DNA of 64,000 nucleotides, from NCBI RefSeq assembly GCF_900461555.1, contig NZ_UGOX01000001.1, positions 2,121,501 to 2,185,500 of the forward strand. Direction: 5' to 3'. Within the stretch, counting starts at the first letter, position 1. The number at the start of each line of letters is the position of its first letter. The translations under genes were made by a program, and so were the position numbers. Shown one piece after another: positions 47,891 to 60,012 of this stretch. Below the pieces are notes generated by a model. It saw only the letters and a list, made by a program, of their open reading frames with translations, made no database searches and was not told the DNA's origin. This DNA is from Legionella quinlivanii (GTDB taxonomy: Bacteria > Pseudomonadota > Gammaproteobacteria > Legionellales > Legionellaceae).

Positions 47891-48734
47891 TCATCAGAGC
47901 AACCAAAGTTAATCCTACAAAACAAAGCAGGTTAAAGCGCGACAGATTATCTTTGAAAAATAAAGAAACCGGATCATCATTATTGCCATCTCTCATGGAT
48001 AAACGGGCAAAACGCCATAAGCCGATAGCTGCAAAGGGTAAGGTCAGCAGAAAATAGGATGACTCCTCATGGGCAATCAAAGTATAAAAAAGATAGGCGA
48101 CAAAACAACTGCAGGCAGTCACTACAATTAATCGATCCAGCGCCGGTAAAGTATAACGCTTTAAAACCAGCCGAGTCTCATATCTTAAACCCAATTGCTT
48201 TTCCAGGCGTCTTTTGCAAAGCGCAATGAGAAGGCTAACCAGCGTTGCGGTGATAGTAAGCCACCAGGAAATGGGCAAGCCAATCCCTATAGTTCCAGCC
48301 AATACTCGCAACATGAATCCACTGGCGATACAAGCCACATCCAAAACAGGCACGCTTTTCAGCAAATGATTATAAGCCAGATTAATAAGCAGATAGGCAG
48401 CAAGCAGGACTGCCAGAATGGTCGATATAGACCAGGCGAGTAACATGCCGCTCAGTAACAACAATGCAAGCATGCTCACCGCGAAATCGAGGGAAACCTC
48501 TCCGCTTGCTAAAGGACGTCGGCATTTTTGAGGATGCAGGCGATCTTTTTCTCTATCCTGAATATCATTATAAATATACACTGCACTGGCTATCAGACAA
48601 AACGCCAGAGCAGCCAATAAGGCATCCGGTAAATAATCCAGAGAGCCAGAGTACACTACACCAAGTAAAACAAATGCCGCTTTACTCCAATGGGATAATC
48701 GTAGCAGGTAAATAAATTGCTTAATTGATGTCAT
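47880..48734 (-). CDS. UbiA-family prenyltransferase, DPPR-synthase-like
   Basis: The 284-residue protein has 8-9 membrane spans and the UbiA motif YIYNDIQDREKDRLHPQKCR (N56, D57, D60, D64) followed by RPLASGEV, and a second basic loop ALCKRRLEKQLG. The KCRRPLASG form and the neighbour match decaprenyl-phosphate phosphoribosyltransferases, which attach phosphoribose from PRPP to polyprenyl phosphate, rather than ubiquinone or heme prenyltransferases. It overlaps the AftB-like gene by 11 bases and heads a minus-strand run of six genes down to 39523. Confidence 0.85.
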   Translation of the reverse strand: MTSIKQFIYLLRLSHWSKAAFVLLGVVYSGSLDYLPDALLAALAFCLIASAVYIYNDIQDREKDRLHPQKCRRPLASGEVSLDFAVSMLALLLLSGMLLAWSISTILAVLLAAYLLINLAYNHLLKSVPVLDVACIASGFMLRVLAGTIGIGLPISWWLTITATLVSLLIALCKRRLEKQLGLRYETRLVLKRYTLPALDRLIVVTACSCFVAYLFYTLIAHEESSYFLLTLPFAAIGLWRFARLSMRDGNNDDPVSLFFKDNLSRFNLLCFVGLTLVALMNDL

Positions 48735-48969
48735 TTTATACAGCCGTCATTCAGGTATTATTTCATGTAACTGAACTATATCATCAGTTTTTCAATAGGT
48801 TAAATTTTAGATTGTGATAACGTAATCTATTAATAAATATTAACCAAATTTATTGGCATTTAATCAATGAATGCGTAATATAAAATAAGTACGTCTTTTA
48901 CAAGGCAGCTATGGTGATAATTGGACATTGAGCTGTCGGATGACTTTTAACCAAGGATGTGAGGTCAAT

Positions 48970-50565
48970 ATGAGCTTTGTAATTAAGGATACATTAATTG
49001 AAGAGTGGCCTAAGCTTAGGGCTTTATATATTAAACAGGCAAAAACTACTCCGCAGCCCCAACACCAGAATACTGCCATTGAACGGTTTTTCGGTGGAAA
49101 AAACTCTAAAGACAGGCATTTTCAGCTCGAATTCACTGAAAAGATTTTTCAGGTTTTGCGTTCCAGGCTCAAACCGGATCTGAAATTCAAAGATGCACAA
49201 GCATTTGATGAGCATATGAGTGCCTGCAAAATTCTGATCGTCACCGCTTTTTATATCAAACATCAGATTGGCCTGCCCTACTGGATGCGCTCTCCATCTA
49301 ATTCTGATTTATATGAAATTTTAGATAATACTATTGGTCTGGTAGGAAAAAATCAGCTGAATAAGCAAACCAGTGCCGATTACTTTCTGACGGCTTTGCG
49401 TTTTTTAGAAACTTCATCATTAGAAGGCTGGAATGCTTCTATGGGCAAAGACTCCCCCTGTCGATTTACAGAACTTGAATGGCGTCATTTTAAAGATTTT
49501 GTAACTTCACAGTCTGATTATTTGAGGAAATATCAACCAAACCGCTTTCCAGTCGCATCGGTCACCGGTTACCTGGTCAGCCAGCCCTGCTACGCTGCTG
49601 GAATGTCGACCGGATGGATGATCGGAAAAATGGCCAGCGAAAGCGCTGTGGGGCTGCCCGTCCAAGTAGCATTAAGCAGCGGCTTATGCTGGGTTGGCGG
49701 AAAAGTGGCGGGTTGGGGGATTATGATTTTTGCACCGCGGCTTGCCAAGCAGCTGTTTGAAAATGCTGGGGGCATTTCAATGGCGACCCTGATGGGTGGT
49801 TTAATGGGCTCTATTGGCTATGGGGTGGGTTATGCTGGAGGCTTGAGCGTAGATCTTTTATGGATTGCATTTCAGAATGCTTGTTCTTACATTGCCAATT
49901 TTGGCGACAATAGCCCTTATGAGAAATTGTCCGGATTTACCAGTGATGGTAAGCGAATATTAAATGGAATCGAAGTTCAGTTTGTCGAACAGGAAAAAGA
50001 AATAGCCGCAGCCGTTGACGAGTCACAGTCTTTCCAGGTTGCATGCAAAGTTGTTGATAGCGGATTTGTCATTAAACTCAATGACGAAGAAGTCTTTATA
50101 CCCCGGGATTTTAATCAATTTCCTCATAAAGAGGCGATTGCCAGATTCCTCGAGCAGAAATGTCAACCAGCAGAGACTGCGCCCGGTTTATTTGATGATG
50201 TGGTCGAATTCGATCCCGGCAGCATTCCTGTTCCTGAATGCGAAAGAGGTCTTTTTTCTCAGGAGCCGTTTCAAATCAAGGATGGAATTGTGATGGGGCA
50301 ACCTGTATATACTCCACTATATACTCCACAAACGCCACAAGCTGCCTATTTGGCAGAAGCGATAGTTGCTGAGGGGCTTACCGAAGAGGAGCTGGATATC
50401 CCGGAAGAGCTCATTCCTGAGCATTTGCGACAGTTGCCTAAACCCATCTATCTGGCAAGACTGAAAGAATTTCTTAAAACGCAGACCTTTTTTGAGGGCT
50501 CGTGGAAGAAAAAACCGCCAGAACTTGAAGAGGCAGCGCCTGTGGTTAGTGTGGGTCCTGGTTAG
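48970..50565 (+). CDS. Unrecognised protein with glycine-rich hydrophobic core; effector candidate
   Basis: The ATG at 48970, with GAGG five bases upstream, gives 531 residues (MSFVIKDTLIEEWPKL); an earlier in-frame ATG lacks a good ribosome-binding site. Residues 1-200 are helical and charged. About 200-310 form glycine-zipper hydrophobic stretches (GMSTGWMIGKMASESAVGLP; LMGGLMGSIGYGVGYAGGLS) able to span membranes. The C-terminal 200 residues are acidic and proline-rich (EEELDIPEELIPEHL). I do not recognise a family. It is an isolated single gene with an AT-rich upstream region, as is usual for Legionella effectors. Confidence 0.65.
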   Translation: MSFVIKDTLIEEWPKLRALYIKQAKTTPQPQHQNTAIERFFGGKNSKDRHFQLEFTEKIFQVLRSRLKPDLKFKDAQAFDEHMSACKILIVTAFYIKHQIGLPYWMRSPSNSDLYEILDNTIGLVGKNQLNKQTSADYFLTALRFLETSSLEGWNASMGKDSPCRFTELEWRHFKDFVTSQSDYLRKYQPNRFPVASVTGYLVSQPCYAAGMSTGWMIGKMASESAVGLPVQVALSSGLCWVGGKVAGWGIMIFAPRLAKQLFENAGGISMATLMGGLMGSIGYGVGYAGGLSVDLLWIAFQNACSYIANFGDNSPYEKLSGFTSDGKRILNGIEVQFVEQEKEIAAAVDESQSFQVACKVVDSGFVIKLNDEEVFIPRDFNQFPHKEAIARFLEQKCQPAETAPGLFDDVVEFDPGSIPVPECERGLFSQEPFQIKDGIVMGQPVYTPLYTPQTPQAAYLAEAIVAEGLTEEELDIPEELIPEHLRQLPKPIYLARLKEFLKTQTFFEGSWKKKPPELEEAAPVVSVGPG

Positions 50566-50580
50566 TTTTGACAATCCGAC

Positions 50581-50655
50581 TGGATTGCCTCGCATTCGTG
50601 CGCAAAGACAGGGTTTCTGAAGCACAGTCTTTGCGAGCCTTGGCGAAGCAATCCA
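50581..50655. repeat. Inverted-repeat intergenic unit
   Basis: TGGATTGCCTCGCATTCGTG...CGCAAAGAC is mirrored by GTCTTTGCGAGCCTTGGCGAAGCAATCCA across an 11-base centre. It matches the common GGATTGCTTCG...CGCAAAGAC type of bacterial palindromic repeat. It lies between two convergent genes and may serve as a bidirectional transcription stop. Confidence 0.75.
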
Positions 50656-50675
50656 TTGCAAAGATAGTTGTTGTT

Positions 50676-51709
50676 TCACTCTTTTAAAGTTAACAATAAT
50701 TCACGGATAACGCTGGTGGCATAGCTGCCGGAAGTCAGAGCAAACTCTAAAAATAACTCCTTCTCGCTTAACCACTCCCATCGCATATCTTTGACCTGGA
50801 GGATAAATGCCCGGTATGCAATTTCCAGTTTGTGGGCCTCCAATGCCTCACACCAGGAAAGCAGATCTGCCAGGGCTTCTTGCTGCAGAGCCAGTGCTGA
50901 GTCTGTAACACGGTTATTTCCCCCACCCCAAAGCGCACCGGCTGGTGAAATATCGAAGGCCTTGATACGCTGCTGGATTATCTCATCTGGTGAGTCGCAA
51001 TGAAAAACACTATGAGTTCCTGCTAATTGCATCACATCGCCAGCCACGGCTTGATTCCAATTACCCTTGCCAATGCGATAATCAAGTATGCGGTTAAAAA
51101 GATAAGCGCGTGCGGCAGAATAATACATGCCTTTCAAAAACGGGTTTTTGACTTTCATATCTGCAAACAGCAACTGTTCAGCCTTATAAAGATTTTGCCC
51201 GTTATTACCAAATCGCTGCTCACCAAAATAATTCGGGACTCCATTTGCTGCGATAGCGGCCAGTCGCTCTTCAATCTTATCTTCGATATGAATATCGCGC
51301 AGAATGAGCTGAAACTGATTTCCATCCAATGCGCCTGTTTTTAATTTCTTATTATGCCGCTGGGTATTTAGAATTTTCCATTGCTCACCCTGCGGAAGTT
51401 CAATGTTTAAATTATTTTTTCCAGGCAAATGAATGCTGAACCACTGCCTGGTTAATGCCTGTCTATCTTTTAACCCGGCATAAGACACTGCTCTGGGTGA
51501 TAATTTTAGTTCACGGGCAATTTCCCTGGCGACATCTTCGGTATTAATAGTTCGTTTTTCAATGAATAGAAACAAATGCTCTCCTTCACCGGTCAAATCA
51601 AAACCCAGGATTTCATTAACGATAAAATCTTCAGGATATTGCTTTAAAATACCGCGAGAAGCAGGTTGACCATAAGCGTAGGCTAACGTTGACATAGATA
51701 GAAAACTCA

Positions 51710-51710
<1 letters not shown>
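50676..51710 (-). CDS. truD: tRNA pseudouridine(13) synthase TruD
   Basis: TruD makes pseudouridine 13 in tRNA-Glu. The 344-residue protein shows PEDFIVNEI (N-terminal), the catalytic-aspartate motif SYAGLKDRQALTRQWFS (about residues 75-91), and GVPNYFGEQRFGNNG (about 155-169), all diagnostic of the TruD family. The ATG at 51710 overlaps the stop of the Nif3-like gene (TAATG); a second ATG five codons in is an alternative start. It is the last gene of the murA-nif3-truD run. Confidence 0.95.
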
Positions 51711-53971
<2,261 letters not shown>

Positions 53972-54085
53972 ACAACTCTCACCTTACTATTAATTATTGT
54001 TTGAATGCGGATATATTGCATCGGAATATGAAAAAAAATTACATGATGGTTGCCGGCAGAAGGAATAATCATTTAATGAAATAAC

Positions 54086-54370
54086 TCAATCATTAGCCAA
54101 TAAATTACTGACTCTGCAAAATTCGGCCAAGGCAGCTAATTGCCTGGACATTCCGGTGATTTTGCAAGTCCTGTTAAATTGTCTGGCCAGACGTTTGGCT
54201 TCAATTAACAAGGCCAGCCCGGCACTATCACAATGCTGTACTTTTTCAAGATTAATTGTAATAGAGCCCTGCTGGGCAGCGCTGCGATAAAAACTGCTAA
54301 GACGCTTTCTGTCAGCATCGACAGTAGCAAAAGTCATTCTTTCAGCAGGTTCAAAAACGAAATCAGTCAT
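54086..54370 (-). CDS. mlaB: STAS-domain protein MlaB
   Basis: The 94-residue STAS-domain protein contains KVQHCDSAGLALLIEAKRLA, with the DSAGL loop typical of the fold. MlaB binds the MlaF ATPase and stabilises the MlaFEDB complex that returns phospholipids from the outer membrane. It overlaps the mlaC stop by one base. Confidence 0.92.
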   Translation of the reverse strand: MTDFVFEPAERMTFATVDADRKRLSSFYRSAAQQGSITINLEKVQHCDSAGLALLIEAKRLARQFNRTCKITGMSRQLAALAEFCRVSNLLAND

Positions 54371-54972
54371 TAACTGGCTCTACTTTTTTCATTCATCTGT
54401 TTAATCAGATCTTGTATATTTGAGTTTTGCAAAGCCTGAGCAAACTGTGAACGAAAACTCTGCAGCAGACTAACCCCCTCCACACTCAGATCATAAATTT
54501 TCCACTGGCCATTTTTTGCCACCAAACTGTAACTCAGCGGAATATTATTGCCGTTTGAGCGGATAATCAAGCTATTGACACGAACAAAGCGGCCATCTAC
54601 GGAGCCTCTTATTGGCAGGAATTTGATTGTTTCATCGGTATACTCTGCTAAAGGACTTGCATAGGTTCTTATAACCAGCTGCGTGAATGCTTTTGAAAAT
54701 TGAGCCCGCTCACCGGCTGACGCCTTGCTCCACACTTGCCGTCCAAGAACGGAACGGGACATGCCGCTTACATCCACATTGGGAAGTAAATGCTGTTCAA
54801 CCGCTTGAAAAATAAGCTGACGGTTACTTTTAAGACTTCCTTTATGCTCCTTTAAAGTAGAAAGGATCTGGTTTGCAGTACCTTCCAGCATAGGAATCGG
54901 TGAGCCCTGTGCCCATAGCCAGTGTGGTAATAGAAAAGCAAATAATAAAACGATTGATTTTATCAGCTTCAT
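54370..54972 (-). CDS. mlaC: Periplasmic phospholipid shuttle MlaC
   Basis: The 200-residue protein starts with a signal peptide (MKLIKSIVLLFAFLLPHWLW). It has the MlaC/Ttg2D features: LPNVDVSGMSRSVLGRQVW, FSKAFTQLVIRTYASPL and LSYSLVAKNGQWKIYDLSVE. MlaC carries phospholipids between the outer-membrane MlaA complex and MlaFEDB. It begins seven bases after the mlaD stop. Confidence 0.94.
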   Translation of the reverse strand: MKLIKSIVLLFAFLLPHWLWAQGSPIPMLEGTANQILSTLKEHKGSLKSNRQLIFQAVEQHLLPNVDVSGMSRSVLGRQVWSKASAGERAQFSKAFTQLVIRTYASPLAEYTDETIKFLPIRGSVDGRFVRVNSLIIRSNGNNIPLSYSLVAKNGQWKIYDLSVEGVSLLQSFRSQFAQALQNSNIQDLIKQMNEKSRAS

Positions 54973-54979
54973 GAGTCAC

Positions 54980-55468
54980 CTATTTTTTATTAATGTTAAA
55001 TAACAGCTGGCCAATAAGGTTTTCCAAAATTATCGCTTCCTGGGTTTTGGCAATTACATCGCCCTCTTTCAGATAAGGATGTTTGCTATCCTCGGCATCA
55101 TCAAAACCTGGCACAATACTGATGTAATTAGAACCTAGCAATCCTTGCGTCAGGATTCTTGCAGAAGCGTCATCGTAGGGAATTTGTTTATCGCCTCGAA
55201 GGAGCATCGTCACTTTCGCATTTAATTCGCCGGGTTGCAATTCAATTTTACTCACTTCACCAACCTTCACACCAGCAATCGTGACAGGAGCACGCACTTT
55301 CAAACCGCCGATGTCAGCGAAATCTGCGGTTACATGATATCCTTTATTTTCCGCAAAATCAGTCAAACCGCTAACTCTCATTATCATAACAACCAAAGCC
55401 AGCATACCTGCTACCATAAACAACCCGACGCAGATATCTACATATCGCTGCTTTGCATTCATTACCAA
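54980..55468 (-). CDS. mlaD: MCE-domain lipid-binding protein MlaD
   Basis: The 162-residue protein has one N-terminal membrane anchor ([20 protein letters not shown]) and one MCE domain ([41 protein letters not shown]). It forms a periplasmic hexamer on the MlaFE transporter. Overlap with mlaE by seven bases indicates coupled translation. Confidence 0.95.
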   Translation of the reverse strand: MVMNAKQRYVDICVGLFMVAGMLALVVMIMRVSGLTDFAENKGYHVTADFADIGGLKVRAPVTIAGVKVGEVSKIELQPGELNAKVTMLLRGDKQIPYDDASARILTQGLLGSNYISIVPGFDDAEDSKHPYLKEGDVIAKTQEAIILENLIGQLLFNINKK

Positions 55469-56244
55469 CCTCCAATCATTATCGCGGTCAACAGAAAATC
55501 AAGCCCCAGTACTGCCAGCGATGCGTAGACTACAGTTCTTGTAGTGGCTTGACTAATCCCTTCAGCAGTAGGCGTACAGCTAAAGCCCTGGAACACAGCA
55601 ATCCATACAACTGCAAAGGCAAATACAATACTTTTTATAATTCCACTCAGTACGTCAATTCTAAAATCAACAGCAGCCTGCATGTTCGACCAGAAACTAC
55701 CCGCATCAATACCCAACCAAATCACCCCAATAAAATAACCACCATAAATCGCTGTGGCGGAAAATATTATGGCGAGGACGGGTAAACAGATTAAACCCGC
55801 CAGGAAGCGAGGATATACCACTCGTCCCAATGGATCCACTCCCATCATATCCATACTGGCTAATTGCTCAGTCGCTTTCATCAGGCCAATTTCTGCAGTC
55901 AGAGCTGACCCTGCTCTTCCTGCGAAAAGCAGTGCACTCATTACCGGACCCAATTCACGGGCGATGCTTAAGGCCAGCAATTGCCCTAACTGCGTTCCGG
56001 CACCAAATTTCTGCAGAGTATTATATCCTTGCAAGCCAACTACCATTCCAATAAACAATGCGGAAACAACAATTATCAGAAAGGATAATACGCCTACATT
56101 ATAAATTTGCATCCTTAAGGCGGGCCACAATCTGGGAAAATCCGGGTTTCGAGCAAAAACCTTTGCAAGAAATACGCCTGAGTTGCCTATCATACCGAGA
56201 ATATTAATTCCGCGTTGCCCTAAATGTGCCAGCTTATCAAGCAT
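55462..56244 (-). CDS. mlaE: ABC transporter permease MlaE
   Basis: The 260-residue protein matches the MlaE/DUF140 permease family: [40 protein letters not shown] and [20 protein letters not shown], with five to six spans. It is the membrane channel of the MlaFEDB lipid transporter. It overlaps mlaF by eight bases and mlaD by seven. Confidence 0.96.
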   Translation of the reverse strand: MLDKLAHLGQRGINILGMIGNSGVFLAKVFARNPDFPRLWPALRMQIYNVGVLSFLIIVVSALFIGMVVGLQGYNTLQKFGAGTQLGQLLALSIARELGPVMSALLFAGRAGSALTAEIGLMKATEQLASMDMMGVDPLGRVVYPRFLAGLICLPVLAIIFSATAIYGGYFIGVIWLGIDAGSFWSNMQAAVDFRIDVLSGIIKSIVFAFAVVWIAVFQGFSCTPTAEGISQATTRTVVYASLAVLGLDFLLTAIMIGGW

Positions 56245-57034
56245 CTAAAAGCTCCTCAGTATAAGGCCTTGCCGGGTAATGGAATGGAACAACGCCATCT
56301 GCCTCTCCGTGCATGAACTGTTTGATCTGTGGCTCCTGCGACTCTTTTAATTCCTCAGGCGTTCCCTCTCCGATTAATCGCCCGCCTGCAATCAGATAGA
56401 CATAATCGGCGATTGAACAGGTTTCCGCCACATCGTGAGAAACAATGATTGTCGTGGTTTGCAGCAATTCATTTAACTGTTTGATCAGGCGAACCAAAAC
56501 CCCCATAGAGATTGGATCCTGTCCAGTAAAAGGCTCATCATACATCATTAATTCCGGATCCAGCGCAATTGTTCGGGCCAGTGCAACGCGTCGGGCCATT
56601 CCGCCCGATAATTCAGCGGGCATCATCTGGGCTGCCCCTCTTAATCCAACAGCCTCGAGCTTCATAAGGACGATATCGCGAATCATGGCATTATTTAAAT
56701 TAGTGTGTTCGCGCAGGGGGAACGCCACATTTTCAAATACAGACAAATGGGTAAATAAAGCACTTGACTGAAACAGTAAACCCATTTTTTTCCTTGCCTG
56801 ATAAAGCACTTTGCGTGGCAAACAGTGGATGTTTTCACCATTAATAATAATTTCCCCCTGATCGGGAAAAATCTGAGCGCCGATTAGTTTTAACAAAGTG
56901 GTTTTACCACTGCCGCTCGGCCCCATTATTGCTGTTATTTTGCCGCGTTTGACCACCATATTGACATCATTAAAGATTTGACGTATTCCTCTTGAGAAAG
57001 TCAAATTGGTGATAGTCACCAGATTCTCTTGCAT
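56237..57034 (-). CDS. mlaF: ABC transporter ATP-binding protein MlaF
   Basis: The 265-residue ATPase has Walker [16 protein letters not shown] (about 38-52), signature [16 protein letters not shown] (about 145), Walker [14 protein letters not shown] and a switch histidine (IIVSHD). The GQDP after Walker B is typical of MlaF. It is the first gene of the mla operon. Its upstream region toward kdsD holds a repeat array, so the mla and kds/lpt operons are divergent. Confidence 0.96.
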   Translation of the reverse strand: MQENLVTITNLTFSRGIRQIFNDVNMVVKRGKITAIMGPSGSGKTTLLKLIGAQIFPDQGEIIINGENIHCLPRKVLYQARKKMGLLFQSSALFTHLSVFENVAFPLREHTNLNNAMIRDIVLMKLEAVGLRGAAQMMPAELSGGMARRVALARTIALDPELMMYDEPFTGQDPISMGVLVRLIKQLNELLQTTTIIVSHDVAETCSIADYVYLIAGGRLIGEGTPEELKESQEPQIKQFMHGEADGVVPFHYPARPYTEELLDA

Positions 57035-57144
57035 TTAACAATGTTTCCAGTTCAGCCAAAACGCTAAGTATACCTTGTGCGAATTATTTTGCGAATAAAA
57101 ATTCAATAAACACTGGAAATGACTATCACCATCAATATGAACAA

Positions 57145-57323
57145 CTGGATAACCTGGACAAGCCAGGTTACGTAGGGGTGACGGGTAAGAACATCTGATT
57201 ACCTGGAGAAGCCAGGTTACGTAGGGATGACGGGTAAGAACCTCTGATAACCTGGAGAAGCCAGGTTACGTAGAGATGGCGAGTAGGTGCATCTGGATAA
57301 TCTGAACGAGCCAGGTTATGTAG
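57145..57323. repeat. Tandem array of four palindromic repeat units between mlaF and kdsD
   Basis: Units at 57145-57176, 57195-57225, 57244-57273 and 57293-57323 share (G)GATAACCTGGA-AAGCCAGG then TTACGTAGG, with a ~49-bp period. The stems (AACCTGG/CCAGGTT) are kept while the loops vary. The 17-20 bases between units are also alike (GATGACGGGTAAGAAC), so they are not CRISPR spacers. The gene-free region 57035-57434 contains nothing else evident beyond the divergent promoters it must hold. Confidence 0.88.
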
Positions 57324-57434
57324 ATATGTAGAGATAGTGGGGAGGTGATTGAATACGGGGCGAAAGGATCGGTCTACAAAGCCACTCCTTTCTATGTTAG
57401 ACTGCAAAACCATAATCACTACTCCTTTGCTAAG

Positions 57435-58397
57435 ATGAATTTTTGCAAATTAGGCCTGGCAGTCATTGAAACCGAAGCACAAGCTGTACTCGAACTAACT
57501 CAGCGGATTGATGAGCGCTTCGACAAAGCATGTCGGCTGCTACTCTCTTGTCAAGGACGAGTAGTAGTTACCGGAATGGGAAAGTCCGGGCATATTGCAC
57601 ATAAAATAGCAGCAACGCTCTCAAGCACCGGAACTCCTTCTTTTTTTATGCATCCGGGTGAAGCCAGTCACGGCGATCTGGGAATGATAACCAGACAAGA
57701 TGTAGTCATCGCCATATCCAATTCAGGCTTTACCAATGAAATTGTTACTTTACTTCCTCTGCTTAAACGGCTTGAAGTCCCTTTAATTGCTTTGACAGGC
57801 AATCAGGAGTCGGCGCTTGCAAAAGCTGCAAATGTCAATCTGGATATCAGTATTCGTCAGGAAGCCTGCCCGCTCGGACTGGCACCGACAACCAGCACCA
57901 CCGTTTCTCTGGTCATGGGAGACGCTCTGGCAATTGCCCTGTTGCAGGCACGTGGTTTTAATGAGAATGATTTTGCTCTGTCGCATCCCGGGGGCTCATT
58001 AGGCAGACGGCTGCTGCTAAAAATTGATGAGTTATGCCATCGCGGTGAGCAGTTGCCTTTGGTTCATGAAAGTGCCACCATCAGTGAAGCATTGATTGAA
58101 GTGACCGCTAAAAAACTCGGGATGACTTGCGTAGTCAATTCACAGGGTAAACTGGTTGGCGTATATACCGACGGCGATATTCGCCGGACCCTGACCCAGA
58201 ATTTCGATATCAATACAACCTCACTGTCACAGGTGATGAGTAAAAACTGTAAAACAATCCACTCGGGAATGCTTGCGGCAGAAGCCTTAACGCTAATGCA
58301 AAAATACAGTATTACTTCCCTGGTGGTAATCGATGAAGAACAACACCCCACCGCGGTCATTCATTTGCATGATCTTTTGCGTGCCGGAGTTTTGTAA
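57435..58397 (+). CDS. kdsD: Arabinose-5-phosphate isomerase (KdsD/KpsF/GutQ)
   Basis: The enzyme interconverts ribulose-5-phosphate and arabinose-5-phosphate, the Kdo precursor. From the ATG at 57435 it has 320 residues: a SIS domain with VVTGMGKSGHIAHKIAATLS and FFMHPGEASHGDLGM, SHPGGSLGRRLLLK, then two CBS domains (about 205-320). An upstream in-frame ATG at 57345 would start next to the repeat array and is unlikely. It is the first gene of the kdsD-kdsC-lptC-lptA-lptB operon. Confidence 0.95.
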   Translation: MNFCKLGLAVIETEAQAVLELTQRIDERFDKACRLLLSCQGRVVVTGMGKSGHIAHKIAATLSSTGTPSFFMHPGEASHGDLGMITRQDVVIAISNSGFTNEIVTLLPLLKRLEVPLIALTGNQESALAKAANVNLDISIRQEACPLGLAPTTSTTVSLVMGDALAIALLQARGFNENDFALSHPGGSLGRRLLLKIDELCHRGEQLPLVHESATISEALIEVTAKKLGMTCVVNSQGKLVGVYTDGDIRRTLTQNFDINTTSLSQVMSKNCKTIHSGMLAAEALTLMQKYSITSLVVIDEEQHPTAVIHLHDLLRAGVL

Positions 58398-58410
58398 TGA
58401 GAGGTCTTTA

Positions 58411-58938
58411 ATGAATAATCTGGTGGAAAAAGCTAAAAAAATCCGTTGTCTGGTTTCTGATGTCGATGGTGTCCTGACTGACGGCCTCCTGTTTCTCGAT
58501 AATCACGGAAATGAGCTTAAAGCTTTTAATGTACAAGACGGGATGGGACTCAAGCTATTGATGGCAGCGGGCATTGACGTAGCAGTGATTACTACATCCA
58601 GAAATAAAGTGATTGATCACCGCATGGAGCAGTTGGGCATCACCCATTATTTTAAAGGACAGGTTGATAAACGCCAGGCGTTTGCAACACTATGTGAAAC
58701 CCTGGGCTACTCCCTTGAGGAAATTGCCTATATTGGCGATGACCTGCCCGACTTACCCATTATTCAGCAAGTTGGCCTGGGCATCGCTGTTGCCAATGCG
58801 GTTCCACAGGTTAAGGAATTCGCTGGCTGGCAGACGAAGCAATCAGGAGGGAAAGGTGCGGTGCGTGAAGTCTGTGATCTGATACTTGAGGCGCAGAACA
58901 AATTCGATGCGGCTCTTGAAAGGTATTTTCAGTCATGA
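58411..58938 (+). CDS. kdsC: 3-deoxy-manno-octulosonate-8-phosphate phosphatase
   Basis: KdsC removes phosphate from Kdo-8-phosphate. From the ATG at 58411 (GAGAGG upstream) the 175-residue protein has the HAD motif SDVDGVLTDG near residue 16, VITTSRNKVIDHRMEQLGI, and IAYIGDDLPDLPI. It is a C0-type HAD phosphatase without a cap, forming tetramers. It starts 13 bases after kdsD and overlaps lptC by four bases. Confidence 0.96.
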   Translation: MNNLVEKAKKIRCLVSDVDGVLTDGLLFLDNHGNELKAFNVQDGMGLKLLMAAGIDVAVITTSRNKVIDHRMEQLGITHYFKGQVDKRQAFATLCETLGYSLEEIAYIGDDLPDLPIIQQVGLGIAVANAVPQVKEFAGWQTKQSGGKGAVREVCDLILEAQNKFDAALERYFQS

Positions 58939-59513
58939 ATGCGGCCAAACATGCAGCCTGGTTGTTCATCACCTTGTTTGCATTAGCTTGTTCAGGCTGG
59001 TATTTCGCAAGCTCCTCGTCCCCAACCATCAAGCTTGACAAGCAGGTTCTCTCCATTATGCCTGACGCAGTGGTGTCTGGACTGGTTGTGCGTCAGTTTA
59101 GTAAAGAAGGGCTGTTAGTGAATCTTCTGGAAACACCAAGGCTTAGGCATATTCCTGAAAATAATACGCATTATCTGACTGCGCCCCACATTATTATCAA
59201 ACAAAATGATCAGCCTGGCTGGGAAATTCGTTCAGCGAAAGCAAAATCTATTAATGGCGGACAGCAAATTAATTTCACAGACGAGGTGGTGATTCATCAG
59301 GACAAAAGCCAGCATAATGAAGAAACAACAATAACCACCAGCGAGCTCACTTACTATCCAAAAACCAAATTCGCAACGACTCAGGCGCTTGTGAATTTTG
59401 CTCAACCGGGAAGTATTGTGAAATCACAGGGAATGAATGCTTATCTGGCTGACAAGAGAGTTCAACTTAGCCGGGTCCGCGCAACTTACGAGCCAAAACA
59501 TGAAAAATCTTAA
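58935..59513 (+). CDS. lptC: LPS export protein LptC
   Basis: The 192-residue protein has one N-terminal membrane span (AAWLFITLFALACSGWYF) and a periplasmic beta-jellyroll domain (PDAVVSGLVVRQFSKEGLL; THYLTAPHIIIKQ; ITTSELTYYPKTKFATT). LptC receives LPS from LptBFG and passes it to LptA. Identification is by position and fold features, since the family is poorly conserved. It overlaps kdsC by four bases and lptA by 14. Confidence 0.92.
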   Translation: MNAAKHAAWLFITLFALACSGWYFASSSSPTIKLDKQVLSIMPDAVVSGLVVRQFSKEGLLVNLLETPRLRHIPENNTHYLTAPHIIIKQNDQPGWEIRSAKAKSINGGQQINFTDEVVIHQDKSQHNEETTITTSELTYYPKTKFATTQALVNFAQPGSIVKSQGMNAYLADKRVQLSRVRATYEPKHEKS

Positions 59514-60012
59514 ACTGTTATCTTTCACATTGGGACTGTTTTTTTTCAATTTGCCGCTTGCCGAGGCAATGCCTGATGACCGTGAACAATTATTACAACT
59601 TTCCGCAGATCAGGCCGATTTGAATGAAAAAACGCATCGCGGAGAATACAGAGGCGCTGTGGAGCTTGATCAGGGCACCACGCATCTGCGGGCTACCAAA
59701 GCAGTCACTGAAGGGAATCAGCAGAACAAGCTGGTGGTGGCAATTGCTATGGGCAGTGCCAAAGATCAGGCGCACTACTGGACACAAACCGCCCAGGACA
59801 AGCCACTCTTACATGCTTATGCCAATACTATCCGCTATTATCCCGAGCGGCATTTGATTGAATTAATTGGCAATGCACGCGTCGTTCAGGGAGATAATTC
59901 CTTTTCGGCCCCAAAAATCAGTTATGATACCTTGAAACAACATGTTATATCTGAGCCCGCTGGCAAGGAAAGAACTACCATTATCATTCATCCAGAGAAG
60001 AAAAAAGCATGA
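59500..60012 (+). CDS. lptA: Periplasmic LPS bridge protein LptA
   Basis: From the ATG at 59500 the protein has 170 residues with a signal peptide ([20 protein letters not shown]). The OstA-like domain follows ([60 protein letters not shown]). LptA polymerises to carry LPS across the periplasm. It overlaps lptC by 14 bases and lptB by four. Confidence 0.94.
   Translation: MKNLKLLSFTLGLFFFNLPLAEAMPDDREQLLQLSADQADLNEKTHRGEYRGAVELDQGTTHLRATKAVTEGNQQNKLVVAIAMGSAKDQAHYWTQTAQDKPLLHAYANTIRYYPERHLIELIGNARVVQGDNSFSAPKISYDTLKQHVISEPAGKERTTIIIHPEKKKA

Noticed and set aside
57145..57323. CRISPR array
   Set aside because: Only four palindromic units, the intervening sequences are similar to one another rather than unique, and no cas genes are near.
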